From assembly GCF_900110415.1 (NCBI RefSeq), contig NZ_FODR01000007.1, forward strand, positions 124,001 through 188,000: 64,000 nt of DNA, written 5' to 3'. The position numbers and the translations under genes are program-made. This document shows, piece after piece, positions 46,064 through 53,520 of the stretch (position 1 is its first letter; each line of letters starts with the position of its first letter). The DNA is from Mucilaginibacter sp. OK283 (GTDB lineage Bacteria; Bacteroidota; Bacteroidia; Sphingobacteriales; Sphingobacteriaceae). Under the pieces are notes generated by a model. That model ran no database searches. It was not told where the DNA came from and worked only from the letters and a program-made list of their open reading frames with translations.

Positions 46064-46639
46064 GGTTGGATGTGTAGATTTTAGAATTCAAATATGCACA
46101 TGATCTTAGCGAGATGTCAGTCCGAAAATTTAGTTCAGGTTGGCTACAGCGGCGCTTGTTTCGTGTTGGGACAAAAAAGTATTTTGTTTTGCATTGGAAT
46201 AAAAATAATGGATCACGCAGAATTTTGCCTCTTTTATCGCTAAAGTCAGGCATATCGCTTTTCGCCAATTAAATTTAAATTAACAACATAAGTACTATTA
46301 AAAAGCGGTTGTATTCAAAAGCCGTACCTTGAATTGTTGCTTTATTTTGTTTGCCAAATTATAAATGTTTTGCGCCACCCAAATCGGCAGTTCACTTACT
46401 TTGATTGCCAGACCAGTGAATCTGAATTACTCAGATTACTACATAGTGTGTAGTAATAGTGCGTTTTTTACAAATGTGTCAAAATTGTCTTTTAGTTCGT
46501 TATTTACAGTCGAAATTTTACCGTCGACGTGGTTGACTCGGGATTTTTGCCTGTAGCATACTAAATTGGTAATGCGTAATGTTTGCGATTCCAAATTTTA
46601 GTGGAAGTAATTTGTATTTTTGTCGACTGATCAAAATCA
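46064..46639. other. 576-bp gap with the symporter promoter
   Basis: Two short open frames occur (minus strand 46268-46017 and plus strand 46365-46556) but have no protein features I can support. It may contain remnants of a dispersed sequence. A -7 TATTTTTG at 46615-46622 precedes the symporter. I found no terminator after the MFS gene. Confidence 0.4.
46615..46622 (+). promoter_or_regulatory. Putative -7 element of the symporter promoter
   Basis: TATTTTTG followed by TCGACT, identical over 14 bases to the receptor-leader promoter at 4935. The -33 box is not well conserved at the expected distance. The symporter ATG is 17 bases downstream. Confidence 0.45.
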
Positions 46640-48016
46640 ATGCAAAAGAAAAGTAAGCTTACGCTATATATTTTTATAGCCCTTATCGCCGGTGTAATAG
46701 TAGGTTATATTTATAACACCAATGTAATCAATAAAATTAATGCCAATATAAGTACAGCCGAGGCTCATATTAAAGCCATCGATAAAAACTTATTAGCATC
46801 GGCAGATACCACTACAGAAGCTTTCAAATCCATAAAAAAACTGAGGCAGACGGAAGTAAAAGCTCAGCAGGAAAACAGCACCTTAAGGGAGGATAGACTG
46901 GAGGGCTTTAATATTTTAAGCAAGATTTTCCTGAATTTGATAAAGATGATTGTGGCGCCGCTGGTGTTTACAACGCTGGTGGTTGGCGTGGCAAAAGTAG
47001 GCGATATTAAAGCAGTAGGCAGGATAGGCGGTAAAACGATGCTTTGGTTCGTCAGTGCCACCTTAGTGTCGTTATTATTAGGAATGCTGTTGGTTAACTT
47101 ATTTGAACCAGGTAAAACCATGCACCTGCCGTTGCCAGACAGCCATTTAAGTACCGGTATCAAGAAATCGGCACTGTCGCTAACCGAATTTATCGGGCAT
47201 GTGTTCCCCTCAAGCTTTATCAAATCAATGGCCGATAACGAGATATTGCAGATTGTGGTGTTTTCGCTTTTTTTTGGCATAGCCACAGCGGCGGTTGGTG
47301 AGCAAGGTAAAATTGTCATTAAAGCCATGGATGCTATTGCACATGTGATATTAAAGATAACCGGCTATGTGATGAAACTGGCCCCTGTTGCCGTGTTTGG
47401 CGCTATAACAGCGGTAATTGCCCGGCAGGGTTTAGGTGTACTATCAACCTACGGTATATTTATCGGCGAATTCTACTTTTCGTTAGTGCTGCTTTGGCTC
47501 ATTATTATACTGGCCGGCTTTATTGTATTGCGCAAACCTGTTTTCAGATTAATAAGCAACATAAAAGATGCTATGCTGATCGCCTTCAGCACTTCAACCA
47601 GCGAAGCTGCTTACCCTAAAGTTCTGTTGGAATTGGAGCGTTTTGGCTGCAGTAACAAAATTGTGAGTTTCGTATTACCATTGGGATACTCATTTAATTT
47701 GGATGGCAGCATGATGTATATGACCTTTGCATCGTTGTTTTTGGCGCAGTCGTACGATATTCACTTATCGTTTGGGCACCAGCTGTCTATGCTGTTGGTG
47801 CTGATGCTTACAAGCAAGGGTGTAGCGGGCGTACCAAGGGCTTCATTAGTTGTTATTGCAGGAACACTATCAATGTTTAATATCCCAGAGGCGGGATTGT
47901 TCCTGTTGATAGGAATTGATCCGTTGCTGGATATGGGTAGATCGGCAACGAATGTTTTGGGCAATGCCATGGCTACTGCAGTTGTAAGCAAGTGGGAAGG
48001 GGAACTGGATAATTAG
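46640..48016 (+). CDS. Dicarboxylate/amino acid:cation symporter (DAACS family)
   Basis: 458 residues. Eight transmembrane helices with two re-entrant hairpins. The signature STSTSEAAYPKVLLELERFG near 316-335 matches the GltP/DctA family, and LPLGYSFNLDGSMMYMT near 347-363 is the second. It takes up glutamate, aspartate or C4-dicarboxylates with H+ or Na+. A charged, helical insert (about 30-80) between the first two helices is longer than in E. coli GltP. The stop TAG is the start of the 35-base left inverted repeat. Confidence 0.92.
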   Translation: MQKKSKLTLYIFIALIAGVIVGYIYNTNVINKINANISTAEAHIKAIDKNLLASADTTTEAFKSIKKLRQTEVKAQQENSTLREDRLEGFNILSKIFLNLIKMIVAPLVFTTLVVGVAKVGDIKAVGRIGGKTMLWFVSATLVSLLLGMLLVNLFEPGKTMHLPLPDSHLSTGIKKSALSLTEFIGHVFPSSFIKSMADNEILQIVVFSLFFGIATAAVGEQGKIVIKAMDAIAHVILKITGYVMKLAPVAVFGAITAVIARQGLGVLSTYGIFIGEFYFSLVLLWLIIILAGFIVLRKPVFRLISNIKDAMLIAFSTSTSEAAYPKVLLELERFGCSNKIVSFVLPLGYSFNLDGSMMYMTFASLFLAQSYDIHLSFGHQLSMLLVLMLTSKGVAGVPRASLVVIAGTLSMFNIPEAGLFLLIGIDPLLDMGRSATNVLGNAMATAVVSKWEGELDN

Positions 48017-48033
48017 TGAATTAGCGATTTAGT

Positions 48034-48061
48034 GAATTCGTGATTTTTTAATCGCTGATTC
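48034..48061 (+). terminator. Local hairpin inside the left inverted repeat
   Basis: GAATTCGTGATT and AATCGCTGATTC (9 of 12 pair) around TTTT. It competes with pairing to the far arm and may end the symporter transcript. Confidence 0.45.
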
Positions 48062-48103
48062 AAATAATTACTCTTATGGCCGATATCCTATATTTTATAA
48101 TTG

Positions 48104-48481
48104 ATGATAAATAGTGAAAAAATTGATTTTGCAGAGGCATTTAGAATTCGCACAAAAAAGTTTGTTGTAGATAATATTAGATTTTACAAAACTTTACCAA
48201 AAACAGAGGAAGCTAAGATAATTGGAAGGCAGTTACTCAGATCGTCTTCATCTGTAGGAGCGAATTATAGAGCTGCCTGTCGGGCAAGGTCGCAAGCCGA
48301 ATTTTATGCCAAGCTGTCGATAGTTGTTGAAGAAGTTGATGAATCGGCATTTTGGATGGAAGTACTAATTGAAGCTCAAATAGTTAATAAGTCGGATCTG
48401 ATATTATTATTAGACGAAGCCAATCAAATCCTTAAAATAGTATCTGCGTCAAGAAAAACAGTGTCTACCAATAAAAAATGA
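48104..48481 (+). CDS. Four-helix-bundle protein, 23S rRNA intervening-sequence type (TIGR02436)
   Basis: 125 residues. Seen: EAFRIRTKKFVVDNIRFYKTLPKTEEAKIIGRQLLRSSSSVGANYRAACRARSQAEFYAKLSIVVEEVDESAFW (about 9-82), matching the 23S rRNA IVS-encoded protein family, which forms a helical pentamer of basic character. The reaction, if any, is unknown. The ATG at 48104 is preceded by an in-frame TTG at 48101. The gene lies alone inside the inverted-repeat unit. Confidence 0.9.
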   Translation: MINSEKIDFAEAFRIRTKKFVVDNIRFYKTLPKTEEAKIIGRQLLRSSSSVGANYRAACRARSQAEFYAKLSIVVEEVDESAFWMEVLIEAQIVNKSDLILLLDEANQILKIVSASRKTVSTNKK

Positions 48482-48541
48482 CAACCAATTTTAAATTCAA
48501 TAATCACTAATTCACTAACTCGCTAACTCACTAATTAATAT

Positions 48542-49039
48542 ATGTCTTCAAAAACAAAAAAAATATTTCTCATCTCCACAATCGTTATTCCATTCCTTTT
48601 ATACTGTTTTTACTACTACGGTATGATGATTAAAAACGCGCCTTACCGGTTTGCTGATTTTCAGTCCATATCGATCCAGTATGGCGAGAAGGATTCATTG
48701 GTTAATAAATTTAACTCAAGCACCGGCGACTACCAATACCTTAACAAGCGCGATTCGCTGGTTAAGGTAAACGTTAAGCTTACTGAGAATGACCTGCTCT
48801 ATTTGCACCACAAGGCAGCCGGCCTGGGTTTCTGGGATTTTCCATCGAACGAGAGGGGAGATACTGTTAAAGAGAAACCGGTGCGTTATATCATCGAGTT
48901 TAAATATAAAACCAAAACCAAACGGGTTGTTTTTGATTCGAACTTTGCGGGCGACCCTAAATTGATAGATGCCAATAAACAGCTGATCAAAGAAATTGAT
49001 CAAAGTTTAACAACGGCGGAACGAAGACTGAAAAAATAA
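48542..49039 (+). CDS. Hypothetical protein with N-terminal membrane anchor
   Basis: 165 residues. A hydrophobic helix near residues 8-27 (FLISTIVIPFLLYCFYYYG) is followed by a soluble domain of mixed strand and helix (LVKVNVKLTENDLLYLHHKAAGLGFWDFPS near 73-102, VRYIIEFKYKTKTKRVVFDSN). No family is recognised. The start ATG is 5 bases from the right inverted repeat. The following gap to rplU has a strong promoter. Confidence 0.6.
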   Translation: MSSKTKKIFLISTIVIPFLLYCFYYYGMMIKNAPYRFADFQSISIQYGEKDSLVNKFNSSTGDYQYLNKRDSLVKVNVKLTENDLLYLHHKAAGLGFWDFPSNERGDTVKEKPVRYIIEFKYKTKTKRVVFDSNFAGDPKLIDANKQLIKEIDQSLTTAERRLKK

Positions 49040-49051
49040 AAGGCGGCAGGG

Positions 49052-49082
49052 TTGTTTATTAAATAACCAATCCCTATATTTG
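49052..49082 (+). promoter_or_regulatory. Promoter of rplU-rpmA
   Basis: TTG at 49052-49054, a 20-base spacer, and TATATTTG at 49075-49082, a full match to the TAnnTTTG element. It lies 32 bases before the rplU ATG. Confidence 0.8.
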
Positions 49083-49114
49083 CACCTCGAATTTTAAAAC
49101 AATAATTAACAAAC

Positions 49115-49423
49115 ATGTACGCAATAGTAAGTATAGCAGGACAGCAATTTAAGGTTGCAAAAGACCAGCAGATCTTTGTACACAGGTTACAAGGTGACGA
49201 GGGCGCTAGTATTGAATTTGACAGTGTATTGTTAGCAGAAAACGAAGGTTCATTCAAATTAGGTTCTGATTTGAAAGGCGCTAAAGTATCGGCTAAGATC
49301 TTGTCTCATTTAAAAGGTGATAAAGTAATCGTTTTCAAAAAGAAACGTAGAAAAGGTTACAAAAAGAAAAACGGTCACCGTCAGCAATTTACCAAGATCG
49401 AGATCACTGGTATCACATTATAA
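49115..49423 (+). CDS. rplU: 50S ribosomal protein L21
   Basis: 102 residues, the normal size. It begins MYAIVSIAGQQFKVAKDQQIFVHRL and ends HRQQFTKIEITGI, both typical of L21. It binds 23S rRNA in domain I together with L20. It has a consensus promoter and shares an operon with rpmA. Confidence 0.97.
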   Translation: MYAIVSIAGQQFKVAKDQQIFVHRLQGDEGASIEFDSVLLAENEGSFKLGSDLKGAKVSAKILSHLKGDKVIVFKKKRRKGYKKKNGHRQQFTKIEITGITL

Positions 49424-49473
49424 TTTAAAGTTTTAAACCGAGCCGATTTATCAGCTCATAAAAGATATAAACA

Positions 49474-49863
49474 ATGGCACACAAAAAAGGGGCCGGTAGT
49501 TCCAGAAACGGCCGCGAGTCGCATAGCAAACGTTTAGGTATCAAAATTTTCGGTGGTCAGCCAGCAATTGCAGGTAATATCATCGTTCGTCAGCGTGGTA
49601 CTAAACATAACCCAGGCGTTAACGTAGGTATCGGCAGAGATCATACCTTATTCGCTTTAGCCGAAGGTATTGTAGTTTTCCGCAAAAAAGCTGATAACCG
49701 TTCATACGTTTCAGTTGTTCCGGCTACTGAAGCAGTTGCCGAAGTAGCAGCAGCGCCAGCGGTAGTTGAAGCAGCACCTGTTGCAGAAGAAGCTCCAAAA
49801 GCAAAGAAAGCAGCAGCACCAAAAGCTAAAAAAGCTGATACTGAAGAAGCAGCAGCTGAGTAA
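49474..49863 (+). CDS. rpmA: 50S ribosomal protein L27 with long C-terminal Ala/Lys/Glu tail
   Basis: 129 residues. The L27 core is residues 1-85 ([45 protein letters not shown]). A low-complexity tail of about 40 residues follows, rich in Ala, Lys, Glu and Pro. The N-terminus begins with MAHKK rather than a cleavable prosequence. The function at the peptidyl-transferase centre is standard; the tail is extra and probably disordered. Confidence 0.97.
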   Translation: MAHKKGAGSSRNGRESHSKRLGIKIFGGQPAIAGNIIVRQRGTKHNPGVNVGIGRDHTLFALAEGIVVFRKKADNRSYVSVVPATEAVAEVAAAPAVVEAAPVAEEAPKAKKAAAPKAKKADTEEAAAE

Positions 49864-49887
49864 TTAGCAAAGCTTTATAGATATAAG

Positions 49888-49919
49888 AAATCCTGGGTCA
49901 ATTTGATCCGGGATTTTTT
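49888..49919 (+). terminator. Terminator after rpmA
   Basis: AAATCCTGGGTC and GATCCGGGATTT form a nearly perfect 12-base stem around AATTT and end in TTTTTT. Confidence 0.8.
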
Positions 49920-49934
49920 AGTTTACAGCCATTT

Positions 49935-50354
49935 TCATCTAACCGACATGTAAAAGCTAATTGGTATAGTGTAATACATGCGTACAGGAGTCCCGGCAAC
50001 TAAGGCCGGTGCCCATTTGGGAGAGGTCTTGATTACCCTGATTGCCTCCAGGTCAAGGTCCTTGTCAACACTCCTTATTACTATAGGGTTAAGTATTGAA
50101 CCATCTTTTTCAATGATCATTTGAACAAATACCCTGCCCTGGATACCCCTCAGACGGCAACTTAAAGGATATCGAATATTTTTAGCGATAAAGAGAGTGA
50201 ACTGGTCATTTCCCCCCGGAAACCGGGGCATGGAATCGACTACAGAATAAACAGAATCATTAGGAGGTATCACCACTATTCCTGCTGATGATTGGGCTTT
50301 AATACTGATGGAATACGCAAACGCGAAAAATAATAAGATAAAGGCTTTATACAT
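49935..50354 (-). CDS. Secreted TonB C-terminal domain protein
   Basis: 139 residues. A signal peptide (residues 1-20, ending IKAQ) is followed by a TonB_C domain: MPRFPGGNDQFTLFIAKNIRYPL near 42-64, VQMIIEKDGSILNPIVI and AIRVIKTSPKWAPALVAGTPVRMYYTIPISF near the end. It lacks the membrane anchor and Pro-rich spacer of true TonB, so it is unlikely to energise receptors. A second one lies on the other side of the M1 peptidase gene at 52003. Confidence 0.85.
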   Translation of the reverse strand: MYKAFILLFFAFAYSISIKAQSSAGIVVIPPNDSVYSVVDSMPRFPGGNDQFTLFIAKNIRYPLSCRLRGIQGRVFVQMIIEKDGSILNPIVIRSVDKDLDLEAIRVIKTSPKWAPALVAGTPVRMYYTIPISFYMSVR

Positions 50355-50386
50355 ATAATATGGTAATAAAGCTAATATAAATCTTT

Positions 50387-51979
50387 TTATTCTACTATCA
50401 GCTTCTTTAAATAATAAGTATCCGGATCTATCACCGGCATGGTTTTGCTTGTGAGTGTTATCCCTTTTTTATCCAGGGTGTATCTTTTGGTAAGGCCATC
50501 AGTAGTAATGTCAGCAGGTAGCGGCATATCAATATTTTGAAGTTGGATGAGGTACTTATCACCGCGCTTTGCGGTTACATGAACTTCGAGTTTATTAACA
50601 GAATAAATATAGAGATCAAATAATGGTTTCAAATTGATACCGGCGGCTTTGCTGAAATATTCCTGCACATCTGCAGTAGTAACCAGGTTACTGTAGGTGT
50701 ATTTAGGACTTGTAACAAAGCTTTTTATAGTTGGGAAGAAGATGGTATCGCCCATGATGTATCTCAGCGTATGCATAAAGAATGCGCCTTTACCGTAAAT
50801 ATCGCCATTATAAGCCGCCTCTTCGTCGATATCTTTTCCTATTACCAAGGGGATTTTGTTGCCAAATGAAAGTGCAGCTTGCTGGAAGTGTTTAATATAG
50901 GCTTGTTCGCCCTCCAAATCCCGTATGGGCATGGCATCGCCAAAGGTGCAAATACCTTCGTGGATCCAGTAATCGGCCCAGTCTTTGGCCGTTACTTTGT
51001 TGCCCCACCATTCGTGGCCAAATTCGTGATGCATCAGCCAGTCAAAGTCCTTTCCGCCGAGTTTACTGTACCTGAATTTGTTGCCATAGGCATTCATGGT
51101 TTGATGCTCCATACCCAGATGTGGCGTTTCGGCTATGCCTATTTTCTCTTTGGCCCATGGGTACTCGCCGAAGTATTTTTCCTGTATGCTGATGGTTTGC
51201 TCAAAAATATCCAGGTGGCGGTTGGCCTTGGCGGCATCCTCCTTCAGCACATAAAACTGGATGGGTACGGTAGTTCCATTAACGGTTTTATATGGCCTGC
51301 TTACCACCGTATAATCGCCTACGTTAAATAAGATACTGTAGTTGTTGATGCTATAGTTGGTTTTCCAATGATAAGTAGCTTTATCGCCGCTTTTGGTTAC
51401 TTTTTGCAACAGGCCCGGCCCGGCAACTACCAGGTCTTTAGGTACGGTTATCATCATATCAACACCGTCATTTGGCTCATCCGAAGGGTGATCCTTACAT
51501 GGGAAATAGAGTTTACCACCGGTGCCCTCGGCTGTGATGGCAACCCAGGCATGCCCGGTTGAATCCTTTGTCCACGTAAACCCATCATCCCATGGCGGGC
51601 GACGGGCTACATGAGGTTTGCCTCCATATACTACTTTAACGCTTGCCTTGCCGGCAGGTAATTCTTTTGTTGTGTTTATAGTGATTAGGTTATTTTGATA
51701 AGTGAATGGTTCCTTTTTTCCGTTTACCAAAACGTTGCTGATCTTTAAAGAGTCCAACAGGTCAAAAAGTAATACTTTGGTGGGCTGCGCCATGATTACA
51801 TCAATGGTTGTATAACCATCTATAGTTTTCTGAACAGGATCAACAGTTAAGGAGATCGAATAATGTCGTACATCCATAATGGCTTGCTCTTGTTTGAGTT
51901 TGCCGCCAGAGGTTAGGGTTTGGGCATTTGCGAAGTTCGCAATAGATAATAGGAGATAGATTATATAACGCAATTTCAT
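50387..51979 (-). CDS. M1-family zinc metallopeptidase, secreted
   Basis: 530 residues with a signal peptide (residues 1-19). The zinc motif HHEFGHEWWGN is near 317-327, with the downstream Glu in IHEGICTFGD. The substrate-binding GAMEN region is altered to GMEHQTMN near 294. It lacks the long C-terminal helical domain of aminopeptidase N, so it is shorter than the E. coli enzyme (about 870). It likely cleaves N-terminal residues from peptides in the periplasm. Confidence 0.9.
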   Translation of the reverse strand: MKLRYIIYLLLSIANFANAQTLTSGGKLKQEQAIMDVRHYSISLTVDPVQKTIDGYTTIDVIMAQPTKVLLFDLLDSLKISNVLVNGKKEPFTYQNNLITINTTKELPAGKASVKVVYGGKPHVARRPPWDDGFTWTKDSTGHAWVAITAEGTGGKLYFPCKDHPSDEPNDGVDMMITVPKDLVVAGPGLLQKVTKSGDKATYHWKTNYSINNYSILFNVGDYTVVSRPYKTVNGTTVPIQFYVLKEDAAKANRHLDIFEQTISIQEKYFGEYPWAKEKIGIAETPHLGMEHQTMNAYGNKFRYSKLGGKDFDWLMHHEFGHEWWGNKVTAKDWADYWIHEGICTFGDAMPIRDLEGEQAYIKHFQQAALSFGNKIPLVIGKDIDEEAAYNGDIYGKGAFFMHTLRYIMGDTIFFPTIKSFVTSPKYTYSNLVTTADVQEYFSKAAGINLKPLFDLYIYSVNKLEVHVTAKRGDKYLIQLQNIDMPLPADITTDGLTKRYTLDKKGITLTSKTMPVIDPDTYYLKKLIVE

Positions 51980-52002
51980 TACGACTGAATTTATTTATCT
52001 CA

Positions 52003-52428
52003 TTAATTCTTTAGCTCTTTGATATCGGGAGGGCCGCCGGTAGGCGCCCCAAATTTAACAGGAACGGAGAATTTTGTTCTTACTTTATTCCCATTATTGA
52101 TGCCAGGTTTCCATTTTGGGCTGTTGCCCACTATCTTGATTGCAATGGAATCTGCCTCAGGATTAAAACTCAAGGTAGTAATTGGATTGGTTGGACTACC
52201 ATCTTTTTCAATTACAAAAGTTACGACTACCATTCCTGTGGAGGTATCTTTTCTGTTTGATTTTTTTAGACTTGAGTTGACATAAGCTTTAAACGCTTCC
52301 GTACCACCAGGGAATTCCGGAAGTTTATCAACCTCGTTGTATACTTGAGAGGTGTCCTGCTTTGCTTTTTGAGCGTTTGCAGAAAATCCTACCAGAATAA
52401 TAGCTGCCAAAAATAATGTCTTTTTCAT
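52003..52428 (-). CDS. Secreted TonB C-terminal domain protein
   Basis: 141 residues. Signal peptide (residues 1-19, ending SANAQ) and a TonB_C domain: LPEFPGGTEAFKAYVNSSL near 36-54, VVVTFVIEKDGSPTNPI and NSPKWKPGINNGNKVRTKFSVPVKF. Like the one at 49935, it lacks a membrane anchor. It is 23 bases upstream of the M1 peptidase and on the same strand. Confidence 0.85.
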   Translation of the reverse strand: MKKTLFLAAIILVGFSANAQKAKQDTSQVYNEVDKLPEFPGGTEAFKAYVNSSLKKSNRKDTSTGMVVVTFVIEKDGSPTNPITTLSFNPEADSIAIKIVGNSPKWKPGINNGNKVRTKFSVPVKFGAPTGGPPDIKELKN

Positions 52429-52441
52429 AACCTAAATATAA

Positions 52442-53416
52442 TCAATACTCCCTCACCAACAAATTATCGGCAAACTGTCTTAAATACTGGCGGCGATCTT
52501 CCGACAGATTGATCTGATCCAGGGCATTAAAAGCCATTTCTGCATAGGTTTGCATCGCATCTTCTGCATAATTTCTGATGTTCAAACTGTCGTAAATAGC
52601 TGTTACCGCTGCAACCTTATCGGAGGCAGTAAATTCTTCAAGATTTAGCCACTTTTCAAGTTCGGTTGCCTGGCTGTCTTTTGCCAGTTCAAGCGCCTTT
52701 ATCAGCAGATATGTTTTTTTATTGGATAGTATATCACCGCCAACCTGCTTACCAAATTTTTCCGGGTCGCCGTAAACATCCAGTATATCATCCTGTAACT
52801 GGAAAGCGATACCCAGGTTTACGCCAAAATCGTATAATAATTGCGCATCTCCTACTGTAGCGCCACCTATAATAGAGCCTATTTTTAAAGTGCCGCCCAA
52901 TAACACAGCGGTTTTAAGCCGAATCATATCCACGTATTCGTCTATCTGTACATTGTTGCGCTGCTCAAAGCTCATGTCAATTTGTTGGCCTTCGCATACA
53001 CCTGTGGCTGTCTCGTTAAAAACATCCATTACCCGGCGCAAAATAGCATCGTCAACCTTCATCATGAATTTGTTAGCTTCTACCATCATGGCATCGCCGG
53101 ATAGTATGGCTACATTGGCGTTCCATTTTTCGTGTACTGTAATTTTACCGCGGCGCAAGGGAGCTTTATCCATAATGTCATCGTGCATCAGTGTAAAATT
53201 GTGGAACACTTCGATGGCCAGGGCAGGCTCTATCGCTTTTTCCACATCGCCTCCAAACAGGTCGCATGCCATTAGCAGCAGGGCAGGGCGCAAGCGCTTA
53301 CCGCCAAGCGAAAGTATGTAGCTTATAGGTTCGTAAAGATCGGTAGGATATGCCGGAAAAGTAAGTTCGTCTACAGCCTTGCTCACCATGGCATGTAGTT
53401 CTGTAAGTTGTTTCAT
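52442..53416 (-). CDS. Polyprenyl synthetase (isoprenyl diphosphate synthase)
   Basis: 324 residues from the ATG at 53416 (MKQLTELHAMVSKAVDELTF). The two Asp-rich motifs are DDIMD near 88 (LMHDDIMDKAPLRRGK) and DDILD near 212 (FQLQDDILDVYGDPEKFGK), and GGKRLRPALLL precedes the first. Product length (C15, C20 or longer) is not predicted. A longer start to 53482 would read the hairpin repeat. Confidence 0.93.
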   Translation of the reverse strand: MKQLTELHAMVSKAVDELTFPAYPTDLYEPISYILSLGGKRLRPALLLMACDLFGGDVEKAIEPALAIEVFHNFTLMHDDIMDKAPLRRGKITVHEKWNANVAILSGDAMMVEANKFMMKVDDAILRRVMDVFNETATGVCEGQQIDMSFEQRNNVQIDEYVDMIRLKTAVLLGGTLKIGSIIGGATVGDAQLLYDFGVNLGIAFQLQDDILDVYGDPEKFGKQVGGDILSNKKTYLLIKALELAKDSQATELEKWLNLEEFTASDKVAAVTAIYDSLNIRNYAEDAMQTYAEMAFNALDQINLSEDRRQYLRQFADNLLVREY

Positions 53417-53439
53417 TTTTGTAGTTAACAGTTGATTAA

Positions 53440-53506
53440 GTTGATTGAGTTGGATTAAGTTGATTGAGTTACCAAAACCCAATCAACTTAATCCAACTCA
53501 ATCAAC
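53440..53506 (-). repeat. Long hairpin of GTTGATT/GTTGGATT words after rnr
   Basis: Arms 53440-53470 and 53476-53506 are reverse complements at 30 of 31 positions around a 5-base loop. Related words continue on both sides to the rnr stop (53523-53521) and toward the next ATG (53416). On the minus strand it follows rnr directly. Such a long, near-perfect helix should be an RNase III substrate. Confidence 0.9.
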
Positions 53507-53520
53507 CAATCAACTCAATA

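Larger units (their letters stand above)
48011..48536 (+). mobile_element. Inverted-repeat unit enclosing a four-helix-bundle gene (IVS-like)
   Basis: Arms 48011-48045 and 48502-48536 are reverse complements at 32 of 35 positions, both made of TTAGTGA/TTAGCGA words. The four-helix-bundle gene lies in the loop. The left arm overlaps the symporter stop codon (AAT TAG) and the right arm ends 5 bases before the next ATG. The same layout, a long stem with this gene in the loop, is that of 23S rRNA intervening sequences. That it moves as a unit is inference. Confidence 0.7.

Noticed and set aside
46017-46268. 83-codon minus-strand ORF after the MFS gene
   Set aside because: Overlaps the MFS 3' end, low-complexity tail, no start signal or homologue I can name. 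Possibly a remnant, not supported as a gene.
53417-53482. N-terminal extension of the polyprenyl synthase
   Set aside because: The added residues are translated from the tandem word repeat; the family start is the ATG at 53416.
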